A stretch of DNA of 44,213 nt. Origin: Streptomyces sp. DH24. GTDB taxonomy: Bacteria; Actinomycetota; Actinomycetes; Streptomycetales; Streptomycetaceae. Under the pieces are notes generated by a model that was not told where the DNA came from, did not search any database, and was given only the letters and a program-made list of their open reading frames with translations. Below, piece after piece: positions 1-7,993 of this stretch. Positions within the stretch are counted from its first letter, which is position 1; each line of letters begins with the position of its first letter. The stretch spans positions 1 through 44,213 of the forward strand of contig NZ_JARVKW010000056.1 in the NCBI RefSeq assembly GCF_029813775.1, in the 5' to 3' direction. The position numbers and the translations under genes were made by a program.

Positions 1-71
1 CCCCGGGCCAGGCCGGGCCCGGGGAACGCGCCTCGGCCCAGCAGGAGATACCCGACTGGAGGAGTTGTCTC

Positions 72-1931
72 ATGTGCGGAATAGCCGGATGGGTCTCCTA
101 CGACCCCGCGGAACCCGTCCAGCAGCAGGTGATCGACGCCATGACCCGGACCATGGCCTGCCGCGGCCCGGACGACCACGGGGTGTGGCTGGACGACCGG
201 GTCGCCCTCGGCCACCGGCGCCTGGCGGTCATCGACCCCGAGGGCGGCAGCCAGCCGATGACCTTCCGCCACGGGGACCGCACCGTGGTCGCGCTGACCT
301 ACAGCGGCGAGGTCTTCAACCACCGTGAGCTGCGCGAGGAACTCGCCCGCCACGGCCACCGGTTCCGCACCAGCAGCGACACCGAGGTGGTGCTGCACGC
401 CTACCTGGAGTGGGGCGAGGACTTCACCGAACGCCTCAACGGGATGTACGCCTTCGCCCTGTGGGAACCGGGCAAGGGCGAACTGCTGCTGGTCCGCGAC
501 CGGTTGGGGATCAAGCCGCTCTACTACTTCCCGCTGCGCGACGGACTCCTCTTCGGCTCCGAACCCAAGGCGATCTTCGCCCACCCCGCCGCCCGACCCG
601 CCGTGGACGGCGAGGGCATGGCGGAGCTGCTCTCCTTCACCAAGACGCCCGGCCACGCCGTCTACAGCGGCATGCGCGAGCTGCGGCCCGGCCACACCCT
701 GCGGGTCCGGCGGGAAGGGCTGCGCCTGCGCCGCTACTGGGAGGTGGAGGCGCGGGAGCACACCGACGACCTGGACACCACCGTCGGCCGGGTCCGGGAA
801 CTCCTGGACGACATCATCGCCCGCCAGCTGATCTCCGACGTTCCGCTGTGCACCCTGCTCTCCGGCGGACTGGACTCCAGCGTGATCACCGCGCTCGCCG
901 CCCGGCAACTGGAGCGGACGGGCGACGGACCGGTCCGCTCGTTCGCCCTCGACTTCGCCGCCCACGCCGAGAACTTCCAGGCCGACGAGTGGCGCGGCAC
1001 CCCCGACACCCCCTACGGGCACCTGCTGGCCCGGCACGTCGGCGCGGACCACCGGGTGGTCACCCTGGACGCACCGGCGCTGATGGACCCCGCGCACCGT
1101 GCGGCGGTGATGCGCGCCCGGGACCTGCCGTTCGACCTGGGTGACGGGGACACCTCGCTCTACCTGCTGTTCAAGGCGGTACGGGAACAGTCCACGGTCG
1201 CGCTCTCCGGGGAGTCAGCGGACGAGCTGTTCGGCGGCTACCGCTGGCTCCACCACCCCGACTCCGTCGCCGCGCCCACCTTCCCCTGGCTGGCCCCGCC
1301 GTTCGGCACCGGCATCTCGGGCCCCGGCAGCGGACCGGGCGAGGCACTGATCGACCGCGGCCTGATCCAGAAGATCGAACTCGGCGACTACCGCGCCCAG
1401 CGCTACCGGGACGCGCTCACCGAGGTGCCGCACGTGCCAGGCGCCTCGGCCCGGGAGCGCCGGATGCGGGAACTGTGTTACCTGCATCTGACCCGCTTCC
1501 TGCCCTGGATGCTGGACCGCAAGGACCGCGCCAGCATGGCGGTGGGCCTGGAGGTGCGCGTGCCGTTCTGCGACCACCGGCTGGTGAGTTACGTCTTCAA
1601 CACCCCTTGGTCGATGAAGACCTTCGACGGCCGGGAGAAGAGCCTGCTGCGGGCGGCCACCCGCGACCTGCTGCCGCCGGAGATCGCCGACCGGGTCAAG
1701 GCCCCGTACCCCACCACCAAGGACCCCCGCTACCTGGAGGCCCTGCGCGCCGAGCTGGCCCGGGTGACCCGCGACCCGGACAACCCGGTGCTCGCACTGC
1801 TGGACCGGCCCACGCTCACCACCGCGGTCACCGAAGGCCTGGCCGCCGGCGAGGGCCTGCGGACCAGCGCCGAACTGGTACTTGCGCTGGACTTCTGGCT
1901 GCGCTCCTACGACGTCCGGCTGGACTTCTGA
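72..1931 (+). CDS. asnB: asparagine synthase (glutamine-hydrolysing)
   Basis: A class II glutamine amidotransferase joined to an ATP-dependent synthetase; the predicted cytoplasmic reaction converts aspartate, glutamine and ATP to asparagine, glutamate, AMP and PPi. The protein has 619 residues, normal for the actinobacterial family. It starts MCGIAGW, so Cys2 becomes the N-terminal nucleophile once Met is removed. The PP-loop SGGLDSS lies at residues 264-270, and a RVPFCDHRLV motif typical of the family lies near residue 496. The start is fixed by GGAGGAG at 58-64, seven bases upstream, and by the need for Cys at position 2. It stands alone: the next gene converges on it across a strong hairpin. 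A role on a peptide or other small molecule instead of free aspartate is possible for this family, but nothing nearby suggests a biosynthetic cluster. Confidence 0.95.
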   Translation: MCGIAGWVSYDPAEPVQQQVIDAMTRTMACRGPDDHGVWLDDRVALGHRRLAVIDPEGGSQPMTFRHGDRTVVALTYSGEVFNHRELREELARHGHRFRTSSDTEVVLHAYLEWGEDFTERLNGMYAFALWEPGKGELLLVRDRLGIKPLYYFPLRDGLLFGSEPKAIFAHPAARPAVDGEGMAELLSFTKTPGHAVYSGMRELRPGHTLRVRREGLRLRRYWEVEAREHTDDLDTTVGRVRELLDDIIARQLISDVPLCTLLSGGLDSSVITALAARQLERTGDGPVRSFALDFAAHAENFQADEWRGTPDTPYGHLLARHVGADHRVVTLDAPALMDPAHRAAVMRARDLPFDLGDGDTSLYLLFKAVREQSTVALSGESADELFGGYRWLHHPDSVAAPTFPWLAPPFGTGISGPGSGPGEALIDRGLIQKIELGDYRAQRYRDALTEVPHVPGASARERRMRELCYLHLTRFLPWMLDRKDRASMAVGLEVRVPFCDHRLVSYVFNTPWSMKTFDGREKSLLRAATRDLLPPEIADRVKAPYPTTKDPRYLEALRAELARVTRDPDNPVLALLDRPTLTTAVTEGLAAGEGLRTSAELVLALDFWLRSYDVRLDF

Positions 1932-1974
1932 GCCGAAGGACCTCCCGCCACCAGCGGAGTGGGCGGCGTCGGCA

Positions 1975-2007
1975 CGGTGCGCGGGGAGGGAGCGTCCCCG
2001 CGCACCG
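1975..2007. terminator. bidirectional terminator between asnB and snapalysin
   Basis: A perfect 12-bp stem (CGGTGCGCGGGG at 1975-1986 pairing with 1996-2007) closes a 9-base loop. It sits between the stop codons of two convergent genes, so it can end transcription from both sides. There is no U-tract, which is usual in Streptomyces. Confidence 0.75.
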
Positions 2008-2015
2008 GACGGACG

Positions 2016-2579
2016 TCAGTTCACGATCAGCACGCCGTCAGGAACACCCACCGGGCGGGTGAGCACAGCCCCGAAGTTGCCCTCGACCTCGGCCCGCTCG
2101 GCCGTGTTCGGGTAGGGGTTCTTGCAGGAGACGCCCGCGCTGGAGCCCGACATCAGGCTGGTGCACGGGCCGGGCTTGCGGTCCGGCAGGCCCAGGATGT
2201 GGCCGAGTTCGTGCGACGAGATCCGAATCGTGTCGTAGCCCTGGTTGACGGCCTGCCGTCCGATGTAGACGGTTCCGTTGCCGAGGGAGGTGGGCAGCGC
2301 GCGGGGCCAGCCGTCGTCGGCCAGGATCCGGATGTTGGCGCGCTGTCCGGCGGCGACCGGGCGCAGCTCCACGTTGTTGACGCTTTCGTTCCAGATGGCG
2401 GCGCCCCGGTCGACGGCCGCCCTGAACTCCGCCGAAGCGCTGGCGTCATAGGTGACGACACGTGCCGCGACGGTGCGGTCGTCCGGGGCGGCCGTACCCG
2501 CGTGGGCCTGGCCGCCGGCCAGCGTGAGGGCCGCTGTCACGGCGGCGGCGACGCCGTGGGCGAGGATGCGTGAGCGCAT
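2016..2579 (-). CDS. snpA: snapalysin-type secreted metalloprotease (family M7)
   Basis: A small secreted zinc endopeptidase of the Streptomyces M7 family, acting outside the cell on proteins such as casein. The 187-residue preprotein has a signal peptide ending near AHA (residues 25-27). The zinc site HELGHILGLPD starts at His123, giving His123, Glu124, His127 and Asp133, which is the HExxHxxGxxD signature of snapalysin. Two cysteines (139 and 152) can form the conserved disulfide. The start has a strong AGGAGG site ending five bases upstream. In several streptomycetes a LysR activator gene lies divergent to snpA; here that place holds only a HEAT-repeat remnant. The pro-region is short, so autoprocessing may be simple. 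Confidence 0.93.
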   Translation of the reverse strand: MRSRILAHGVAAAVTAALTLAGGQAHAGTAAPDDRTVAARVVTYDASASAEFRAAVDRGAAIWNESVNNVELRPVAAGQRANIRILADDGWPRALPTSLGNGTVYIGRQAVNQGYDTIRISSHELGHILGLPDRKPGPCTSLMSGSSAGVSCKNPYPNTAERAEVEGNFGAVLTRPVGVPDGVLIVN

Positions 2580-2769
2580 GGTCGACCTCCTGTGGGGAAG
2601 GTAGGTGTGTGCATGTCAATCGCTGCGGGACTTCCCTGCCCAGGCCAGGAGAGCGGCAATCCATCAATCGGCAACAAGACGCGCTCCCGGGACGGCGCCG
2701 GGGTGACCCGGTGGCTGGGGACAGCAGGAAGCGGACGCCCGGAAACAGCCCGCGAGTCCTTGGCCCGCT

Positions 2770-3133
2770 GGACGACCCACACAATCCGGTCGTCGCGCCG
2801 CGGCCGCCAAAGGGCTCGGGAAGACCGGCCGCGCGGAACACGCCGCCGCGCTCGTCGGGGCCGCCGACGACCCGGACCCCCAGGTGCGGCCGGCCGCCGC
2901 GCACGGCCTCGGCCGGCTCGGAGGCCGCCAGGCCGGCGCCGGGGTACTGGTGTGGCTCATGGGCGACCCGCAGCCGGACGTACGGCGCGGCGCCTCGCTC
3001 GCCGTGCTACGGCTCGGGCTGGACGACCGGCCGGCGACGCAGGCGTGCGCGCGACTGCTGCGCGACCCGGACCGGCTTCTGCGGCCTGATGGGCTCCGCG
3101 CCCCTGACCACCCGGCCGGGCCCACTGGACTGA
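2770..3133 (+). pseudogene. HEAT-repeat protein remnant
   Basis: Frame 1 of this stretch reads as about three HEAT-like helical repeats, with blocks such as AAALVGAADDPDPQVRPAAA and VLVWLMGDPQPDVRRGAS. These are typical of scaffold or lyase-type HEAT proteins. No convincing start codon with a ribosome site precedes it. The repeat register becomes unreadable upstream of about 2770 after an in-frame stop near 2704, and the 3' end runs into the 3' end of the tetR gene. I read it as the surviving tail of a decayed gene. A short expressed protein from GTG at 2884 cannot be excluded. Confidence 0.5.
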
Positions 3134-3139
3134 CCCGGC

Positions 3140-3808
3140 TCACGGCTGATGAGACGACGTTCCAGCCGCTTCCCCACTGCCCGAACCGCCACAAGCGCCG
3201 GGGGCGTTGACGCTCGGGCCGCTGAGGGCGAGTGCTGCGTCGAGAAGGGCGGACGTCAGCGTGGGGAGCTGGTCGGGCGATTCGGACAGCAGGAACAGCC
3301 AGGCGAAGACGGGGCCGACCAGCAGGGCGTTGAGGGCGGCAGGGTCGGCCCGGGTGGTGAGCTCGCCGCGCGCGACCGCGCGGTCCAGGATCTCGGTGAT
3401 GGTCCGGCGTTGAGGGCCGAGGTACTTGGCGTCGAACCGGTCACGCAGCGCGGGGTCGGCGTGGATGTCGGCCAGCAGGCCGGGAACCGTTCCCTGCGGC
3501 GCAGCGGCCATGCTGTCCGCGACCTCGGCGAGCACGGCGGCCAGGTCGGCGCGGAGCGACCCGCGGTCGGGCGCCACGGCCAGGAACCGTCCCGGCACCA
3601 GAACGTCAAAGATCATTTCCTGCTTGGTGGCGTGCCGCCGGTAGATCGTCGCCTTGCCCACGCCGGCCCGCGCGGCCACCGCGGCCATCGTGAGCCGCGT
3701 GTACCCCACTTCGACCAGCAGCTCTCGAACGGCGGAGGCGACGGCGTCGTCGACGCGGGCTTCTCGGGGGCGGCCGCCCTGGTTCCGGGCTTGCTTTCCA
3801 GCAGACAT
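3140..3808 (-). CDS. TetR/AcrR-family transcriptional repressor
   Basis: A 222-residue one-component repressor. The N-terminal helix-turn-helix occupies roughly residues 20-67, with the typical stretch TRLTMAAVAARAGVGKATIY. It is followed by an all-helical ligand and dimerisation domain with a hydrophobic stretch near residues 165-185 (GPVFAWLFLL). The frame stays open far upstream, but the ATG at 3808 is the natural start because it lies just before the DNA-binding domain and just downstream of an inverted repeat that makes a good operator. The gene is divergent from a DUF2867 gene, the usual arrangement for a TetR protein that controls its neighbour and itself. The ligand cannot be read from the sequence. 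Confidence 0.88.
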   Translation of the reverse strand: MSAGKQARNQGGRPREARVDDAVASAVRELLVEVGYTRLTMAAVAARAGVGKATIYRRHATKQEMIFDVLVPGRFLAVAPDRGSLRADLAAVLAEVADSMAAAPQGTVPGLLADIHADPALRDRFDAKYLGPQRRTITEILDRAVARGELTTRADPAALNALLVGPVFAWLFLLSESPDQLPTLTSALLDAALALSGPSVNAPGACGGSGSGEAAGTSSHQP

Positions 3809-3818
3809 GCACGCATCA

Positions 3819-3854
3819 TACGGAACTATGAGTATCGAAACTAGTGGTTCCGTA
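3819..3854. promoter_or_regulatory. candidate TetR operator
   Basis: Perfect 8-base inverted arms, TACGGAAC at 3819-3826 and GTTCCGTA at 3847-3854, with 20 bases between. The element starts 11 bases upstream of the tetR ATG, in the gap shared with the divergent DUF2867 gene. Position and symmetry suggest autoregulation. Binding is inferred. Confidence 0.55.
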
Positions 3855-3964
3855 ACTGGTGGTCTTGTCCCTGCCGGTACAGCCGTCGGCACGGCCGACG
3901 TGGTCTGCGCCGATGCCGGCTCACCGGTGAGGAAAGGTCGTTCAGCCCGGTCATTCGGAGGCGG

Positions 3965-4636
3965 ATGCAGGCAGGGCACACCGGCCGGGAAGGAATGACG
4001 ACGCGCCTCCCGAAAGCCGCTCACACCGCGCAGCCATGGCGGATCCACGAGTTCACGCGCGACTTCCGGGTCGAGGACGTGTGGTCCTTCCGCGCCCCCG
4101 GTGCCGGGCCCGACGACTTCCCCGTGATGGTCGACGCGCTCAAGGCGGCGTACGACACCCGCAAGGAGCCCGCCGCGGTCCGGTTCCTGTTCGCGGTGCG
4201 CTGGAAGCTCGGCGCCCTGCTCGGCTGGGACAGTACCCGGGAGGGCCTCGGCGGACGGGTCGTCTCGCTGCGCGACCGCCTGCCCCACGACCTCGCCCGC
4301 ACCGCTGACGACGCCACCGCGTGCACCGACCCGTTCACCGAGGTCTACCAGCTCCGCGACGAAGCGGCCCGCGAACTGGCCAACAAGACCGTCCACGACA
4401 TCATGCACCTGGGCTGGGTACCGACCGGGGCCGGCGGCTACGAACTGCGCATGGCGGCCCTGGTCAAACCCAACGGACTGTTCGGACGGATCTACATGGC
4501 CGCGATCGCGCCCTTCCGATACCTCGTCATCTACCCGGCCCTCACCCGCCAATGGGAACGCGCCTGGCTCGACCACGGCCACCCGAACCGGCACACCGCG
4601 CACGACGGGCCCGGGAAGACCGGAGACCGGGACTGA
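3965..4636 (+). CDS. DUF2867 family protein
   Basis: A 223-residue cytoplasmic protein matching the DUF2867 family, with landmark stretches FTRDFRVEDVWSFRAPGAG, the central VHDIMHLGWV and a C-terminal RQWERAW. DUF2867 domains are often fused to or encoded beside NAD-binding oxidoreductases; the biochemical role is unknown. The ATG at 3965 has GGAGG three bases upstream. A second ATG at 3995 (MTTRLP) has GGGAAGG almost touching it, so the exact start is unsure by ten residues. It is divergent from tetR and shares the inverted repeat at 3819-3854, so it is the best candidate target of that repressor. No membrane segment or signal peptide is seen. Confidence 0.75.
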   Translation: MQAGHTGREGMTTRLPKAAHTAQPWRIHEFTRDFRVEDVWSFRAPGAGPDDFPVMVDALKAAYDTRKEPAAVRFLFAVRWKLGALLGWDSTREGLGGRVVSLRDRLPHDLARTADDATACTDPFTEVYQLRDEAARELANKTVHDIMHLGWVPTGAGGYELRMAALVKPNGLFGRIYMAAIAPFRYLVIYPALTRQWERAWLDHGHPNRHTAHDGPGKTGDRD

Positions 4637-4703
4637 CCCGATGCCGACACCCCCGCGACATCACCCGGCCGGCCATCAGCGGCGTACGCCGTCGAGCACG
4701 AGC

Positions 4704-5195
4704 TCAGCCGGACGGCGTGACCGGCGACCACACGCCGAGCCACTGCTCGGCGCCGTACTCCTCGAACCGTTCCACCTCGGTGAACCCGAGTGCCGCCGCG
4801 AGGCGCATCGAGCGGTCGTTGGCGGTCTGGGTGCAGAGCACCACCGGCTCGCCGGGAAGCGCTTCGGCGAACCAGGCGAGTGCCGCCGCGCACGCCTCGG
4901 CGGCATACCCGCGTCCCCACGCCTTTGGCAGGAGCAGGTAGCCGAGTTCGGCCTCCCCGGCATCCGGACGGACATGGCCCCGGCGCTCCGCGTCGCGCCG
5001 ATCGAGCGTGACCATGCCGATCATCGCCCCGTCGAGATCGATCACGAAGAGGCCGGGGCGCCGCCCGGGCACCTCGGGCACCGCGCGCTCGACCTCATCA
5101 CGCGGTCGAGCGCCACCGAGGTAGGTGCCCACCTCCGGCGACGCGAACAGCTCGACGAACGCCGAGCGGTCGCGGGCCTCGGGCTCGCGGAGCAC
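4704..5195 (-). CDS. GNAT family N-acetyltransferase (RimJ-like), probable 5' frameshift
   Basis: An acetyl-CoA dependent N-acetyltransferase of the RimJ/RimL type, with the acetyl-CoA loop near LLPKAWGRGYAAEA and the C-terminal ANDRSMRLAAALGFTEVERF. Read from GTG at 5195 the protein is 163 residues and begins MLREPEARDR. It therefore lacks the RTERLVL strand that opens this family. That strand (PIRTERLVLREP) is encoded just upstream in the same frame, but the frame meets a stop before any ATG. An ATG at 5253 gives MTELGAVAWPPAP in another frame, and removing one base from the five-G run at 5213-5219 would join the two exactly. The gene is probably frameshifted or misread there. The substrate is unknown. 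Confidence 0.8.
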   Translation of the reverse strand: MLREPEARDRSAFVELFASPEVGTYLGGARPRDEVERAVPEVPGRRPGLFVIDLDGAMIGMVTLDRRDAERRGHVRPDAGEAELGYLLLPKAWGRGYAAEACAAALAWFAEALPGEPVVLCTQTANDRSMRLAAALGFTEVERFEEYGAEQWLGVWSPVTPSG

Positions 5196-5315
5196 GAGCC
5201 GCTCGGTCCTGATCGGGGGCAGGCGGCCAGGCGACGGCTCCTAGCTCGGTCATGGCCGGCAACCTATCGCACGCCCGTCGGCCAGGAGCCTCGGACGACC
5301 GGCAGCGGCAGCGAC

Positions 5316-6167
5316 TCAGGTCCTCGATGTGCCGTGGTCGCGCCTGCGTACCGCCGCGTCACACCGCTCCACCGCCGCCCGCGGGTCGAGCGCGTACGTG
5401 CCGTCGCCGAAGAGCTCGAACGTCATCCAGCCGTCGTACCCGTGCCGCTGGAGGGCCCGCAGGTAGTCGTGCAGCGGCAGTTCGCCGTCGCCCCACGCCA
5501 GGTGTCCCGCGGGGCGGCCGTCGATCAGGTGCACATGACGGATGCGGTCGCCGAGCGCGGCGAAGGCGTCGTCGACGGATTCGCCGGCCACGGCCATCGT
5601 CACCGTGTCGAGCACCGCCCCGACACGGGGGGAGCCGATCTCGTCGAGCATCGCCGCCAGGGTGGGCGAGTCGTTGACCAGGTTGGACTCGACCCGCTGG
5701 AGCGGTTCGAGCACACACGTCACGCCCAGCGTGTCCGCGTAGGCGGCGATGTCCCCGATCGCGTCGACCGACCGGCGCCAGGCGGCGTCCACGGGCTCGT
5801 CCTCCCGGCCCCGTCCCGGCGTCACCAGCAGTTTCGCGGCGCCGAGTTCGACGCACAGTTCGGCCGCCCGGCGGAACACGGCGATGCTCTGCTCGCGCAG
5901 CCAGTCGACCGGGGAGGCCACGTTGACCGGGTACATCACCTGCTCGGGCGTCAGGCAGTACGCCGAGAGACCGCGTTGCTCGATGCGGCGGCGCATGTCG
6001 CGGGCCTCCGCGTTGCCGATCCGCGGGATGTGCAGGTGCGGGGCGATGCCCCACAGTTCGAGCTTCTCGCGGCCCAGCGCGACCGCGTCGTCCAGGAACG
6101 TGTCGAACGGCAGGTGCTGGTAGGCGAAGTTGGCTCCGGTCAGCCGTGGCGCACGGGCGGTCGGCAT
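5316..6167 (-). CDS. frlC: FrlC-like sugar epimerase (TIM barrel)
   Basis: A 283-residue xylose-isomerase-like TIM-barrel protein. Remembered E. coli FrlC, the fructoselysine/psicoselysine 3-epimerase, matches at several places: early LGREKLELWG, a YCLTPEQVMYPVN loop, LEPLQRVESNLVND in the middle, RIRHVHLIDG, and GDGELPLHDYLRALQRHGYDG near the end. The Glu, His and Asp residues in those blocks are the expected metal and catalytic ligands. The start ATG at 6167 has GAAAGGAAG about ten bases upstream; the frame runs further up through a short repeat but without a ribosome site. It follows the permease genes with a 79-base gap and is probably the last gene of that operon. The exact sugar substrate is inferred from the neighbours. 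Confidence 0.8.
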   Translation of the reverse strand: MPTARAPRLTGANFAYQHLPFDTFLDDAVALGREKLELWGIAPHLHIPRIGNAEARDMRRRIEQRGLSAYCLTPEQVMYPVNVASPVDWLREQSIAVFRRAAELCVELGAAKLLVTPGRGREDEPVDAAWRRSVDAIGDIAAYADTLGVTCVLEPLQRVESNLVNDSPTLAAMLDEIGSPRVGAVLDTVTMAVAGESVDDAFAALGDRIRHVHLIDGRPAGHLAWGDGELPLHDYLRALQRHGYDGWMTFELFGDGTYALDPRAAVERCDAAVRRRDHGTSRT

Positions 6168-6207
6168 GAGGCCTGTCTTCCTTTCGTACGCGTCGAACAG
6201 GTAGTGC

Positions 6208-6234
6208 ACGTCGTACACGTCGTACACGGCGTAC
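6208..6234. repeat. three 9-bp tandem repeats
   Basis: Three near-identical 9-base units (ACGTCGTAC, ACGTCGTAC, ACGGCGTAC) lie between the permease stop and the epimerase start. On the minus strand they read as open frame encoding Tyr-Asp-Val units, but no start signal supports translation. No function is evident. Confidence 0.6.
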
Positions 6235-6246
6235 ACGGGGAGTCGT

Positions 6247-7083
6247 TCACTTGCCGATGCCGTCGGCCAGGCCCTTCACGATGTAGCGCTGGCCGAAGAG
6301 GAACAGGAGCACGACCGGGACCGCGGCGATCACCATGCCGGCGAACACGACGGGGAAGTCGGTGCCGTGCTTGCTCATCAGGCTCGTCAGTCCGACCGGC
6401 AGGGTCTGCACGTCACTGCCGTTGGTGAACACCATGGCGAACAGGTACTCGTTCCACGCGAAGAGCACGTGCAGCAGGACGGTGGACGTGATGATGGGCT
6501 TGCACATCGGCAGGATGATCCGCCAGAACGCGGTCCAGCGGCCGGCACCGTCGATCTGCGCCGCCTCGTCCACCTCGCGCGGCAGGTCGATCATGTAGGC
6601 GCGGATGAGGAAGGTCGTGAAGGGGACACGGAAGGCCGTGTACAGGATGAGCAGCGCCCAGAAGCTGTTGTACAGGCCGATCGACTGGAACATGCGCACC
6701 AGCGGGACGAGAGCGACCGTCGGCGTGAGCATGAGGCCGCCGAGGATCACGGCGGTGAGCACCTTGTTGAGCGGGATGTTCACCCGTGTGAGTCCGTAAG
6801 CCGCCCAGGCGCTGATGAAGACGGTCGCGACGGTGGACGTCACCGTGACCAGGACGCTGGTCGCGAGGTAGTTGCTCACGCCGCGGTTCCACGCGTCGCG
6901 GTAGTTGTCGAAACTGAGGTCGGTGGGGAACGCGAAGGGGTTGCCGAAGAGTTCGGCGTTGGACTTGAACCCGTTCAGCGCCATCCACAGCAGCGGATAC
7001 AGCACCACCACCGCGAGGCCCAGCAGGAAGGCCCATATGAACAGGCGCGCGATCACGCCGAGGAAGCCGAGACGGCTCACCAT
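6247..7083 (-). CDS. ABC sugar transporter permease, MalG type
   Basis: A 278-residue inner membrane permease with about six transmembrane helices; the first is LFIWAFLLGLAVVVLYPLL at residues 13-31. The EAA loop that contacts the ATPase reads EVDEAAQIDGAGRWTAFWRI near residues 176-195. It is the second permease of a CUT1-type importer. Its ATG overlaps the stop of the upstream permease gene by seven bases (7077-7083), so the two are translationally coupled. No ATPase gene lies in the locus. In Streptomyces one shared ATPase, MsiK, energises many CUT1 importers, and I infer the same here. Linkage with frlB-, frlC- and frlD-like genes suggests import of an Amadori-type sugar-amine. Confidence 0.92.
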   Translation of the reverse strand: MVSRLGFLGVIARLFIWAFLLGLAVVVLYPLLWMALNGFKSNAELFGNPFAFPTDLSFDNYRDAWNRGVSNYLATSVLVTVTSTVATVFISAWAAYGLTRVNIPLNKVLTAVILGGLMLTPTVALVPLVRMFQSIGLYNSFWALLILYTAFRVPFTTFLIRAYMIDLPREVDEAAQIDGAGRWTAFWRIILPMCKPIITSTVLLHVLFAWNEYLFAMVFTNGSDVQTLPVGLTSLMSKHGTDFPVVFAGMVIAAVPVVLLFLFGQRYIVKGLADGIGK

Positions 7084-7964
7084 TCCACCCTTCTCCTACG
7101 GGTGAACCACAGCTGCGCCATCGCGATCGTGAGCGTGATCACGAAGATCACCGTGCCGATGGCCGCGGCGTAGCCGAAGTCGTTGCGTACGAAGCCGTTG
7201 CGGTACAGCCACGTGCCGAGCACGTGGGTCGAGTTGTCGGGTCCGCCGCTGGTCATCACCATGACCTCGTTGAACACCTGGAAGGCTCCCGACACGGTCA
7301 CCATGACCATCAGGCCGGTCATCTCCCGTACGAGCGGGAGCGTCACCTGGAAGAAGCGGCGGACGGGTCCCACGCCGTCGAGCGCCGCCGCTTCGTAGAG
7401 CTCCGCGGGGATGCGCTGGATGGCGACGGCGAACAGCAGCGTCGAGTACCCGAAGCCCTGCCACTGGCTCATCGCGATGACCGCCGCCATGGCGGTGCTC
7501 TCCTGCCCCAGCCACGCGTGCTCGAACGCGTCGAGGCCGACTGCCCCGAGGGCGTGGTTGAGCAGTCCCAGGTTGGGTTCGTAGACGAAGTAGAAGAGCA
7601 GACCCGCGACGGTCAGGGAGATCGCCGAGGGAATGAAGTAGATCGTCCGCAGGGCGCGCTGCCATCGCGTACTGCGGATGCTCTCGACGAGCGCCGCGAG
7701 CAGCAGGGCGCCGAAGACCTGGAAGACGACCGACAGCAGGGCGTACCAGAGGTTGTTGGTGAAAGAGGTCCAGAAGACCGGGTCGCCGAACAGGTCGCGG
7801 TAGTTGTCCAGGCCGACGAACTGCCGGCCGCCGCTGTAGATGTCCCAGGTCAGCGTGGAGTACCCGAAGTTCTGGACGAGCGGGAGGTAGACGAAGACGC
7901 AGAGCAGGACCAGGGCCGGCACGATCCACGCGAGCCCGGCTGCTCTTCGGTACAGGGTGCGCAC
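7077..7964 (-). CDS. ABC sugar transporter permease, MalF type
   Basis: A 295-residue permease with about six membrane helices, starting with AAGLAWIVPALVLLCVFVYL, and an EAA loop at ELYEAAALDGVGPVRRFFQV. I place the start at GTG 7964 (protein VRTLYRR), because GAAGGGA lies about eight bases upstream and the hydrophobic N-terminus follows at once. The same frame stays open back to 9569, but upstream it is only the antisense-like shadow of the binding-protein gene, so a fusion is rejected. It forms the transmembrane pair with the overlapping MalG-type permease, and follows the binding-protein gene after a 29-base gap. Confidence 0.92.
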   Translation of the reverse strand: MRTLYRRAAGLAWIVPALVLLCVFVYLPLVQNFGYSTLTWDIYSGGRQFVGLDNYRDLFGDPVFWTSFTNNLWYALLSVVFQVFGALLLAALVESIRSTRWQRALRTIYFIPSAISLTVAGLLFYFVYEPNLGLLNHALGAVGLDAFEHAWLGQESTAMAAVIAMSQWQGFGYSTLLFAVAIQRIPAELYEAAALDGVGPVRRFFQVTLPLVREMTGLMVMVTVSGAFQVFNEVMVMTSGGPDNSTHVLGTWLYRNGFVRNDFGYAAAIGTVIFVITLTIAMAQLWFTRRRRVEW

Positions 7965-7993
7965 CGGATTGATTCCCTTCGACCGCGCGCCGG

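Noticed and set aside
1..1931. asnB as part of an antibiotic biosynthetic cluster
   Set aside because: No biosynthetic genes flank it on the visible side, and its sequence is that of an ordinary asparagine synthase.
3140..4603. TetR frame extended to 487 codons
   Set aside because: Upstream of residue 1 of the ATG at 3808 the sequence overlaps the divergent DUF2867 gene and the operator, with no family sequence.
4641..6428. Plus-strand frame of 595 codons
   Set aside because: It is antisense to the GNAT, epimerase and permease genes and shows no domain or start signal; GC-rich DNA makes such shadows.
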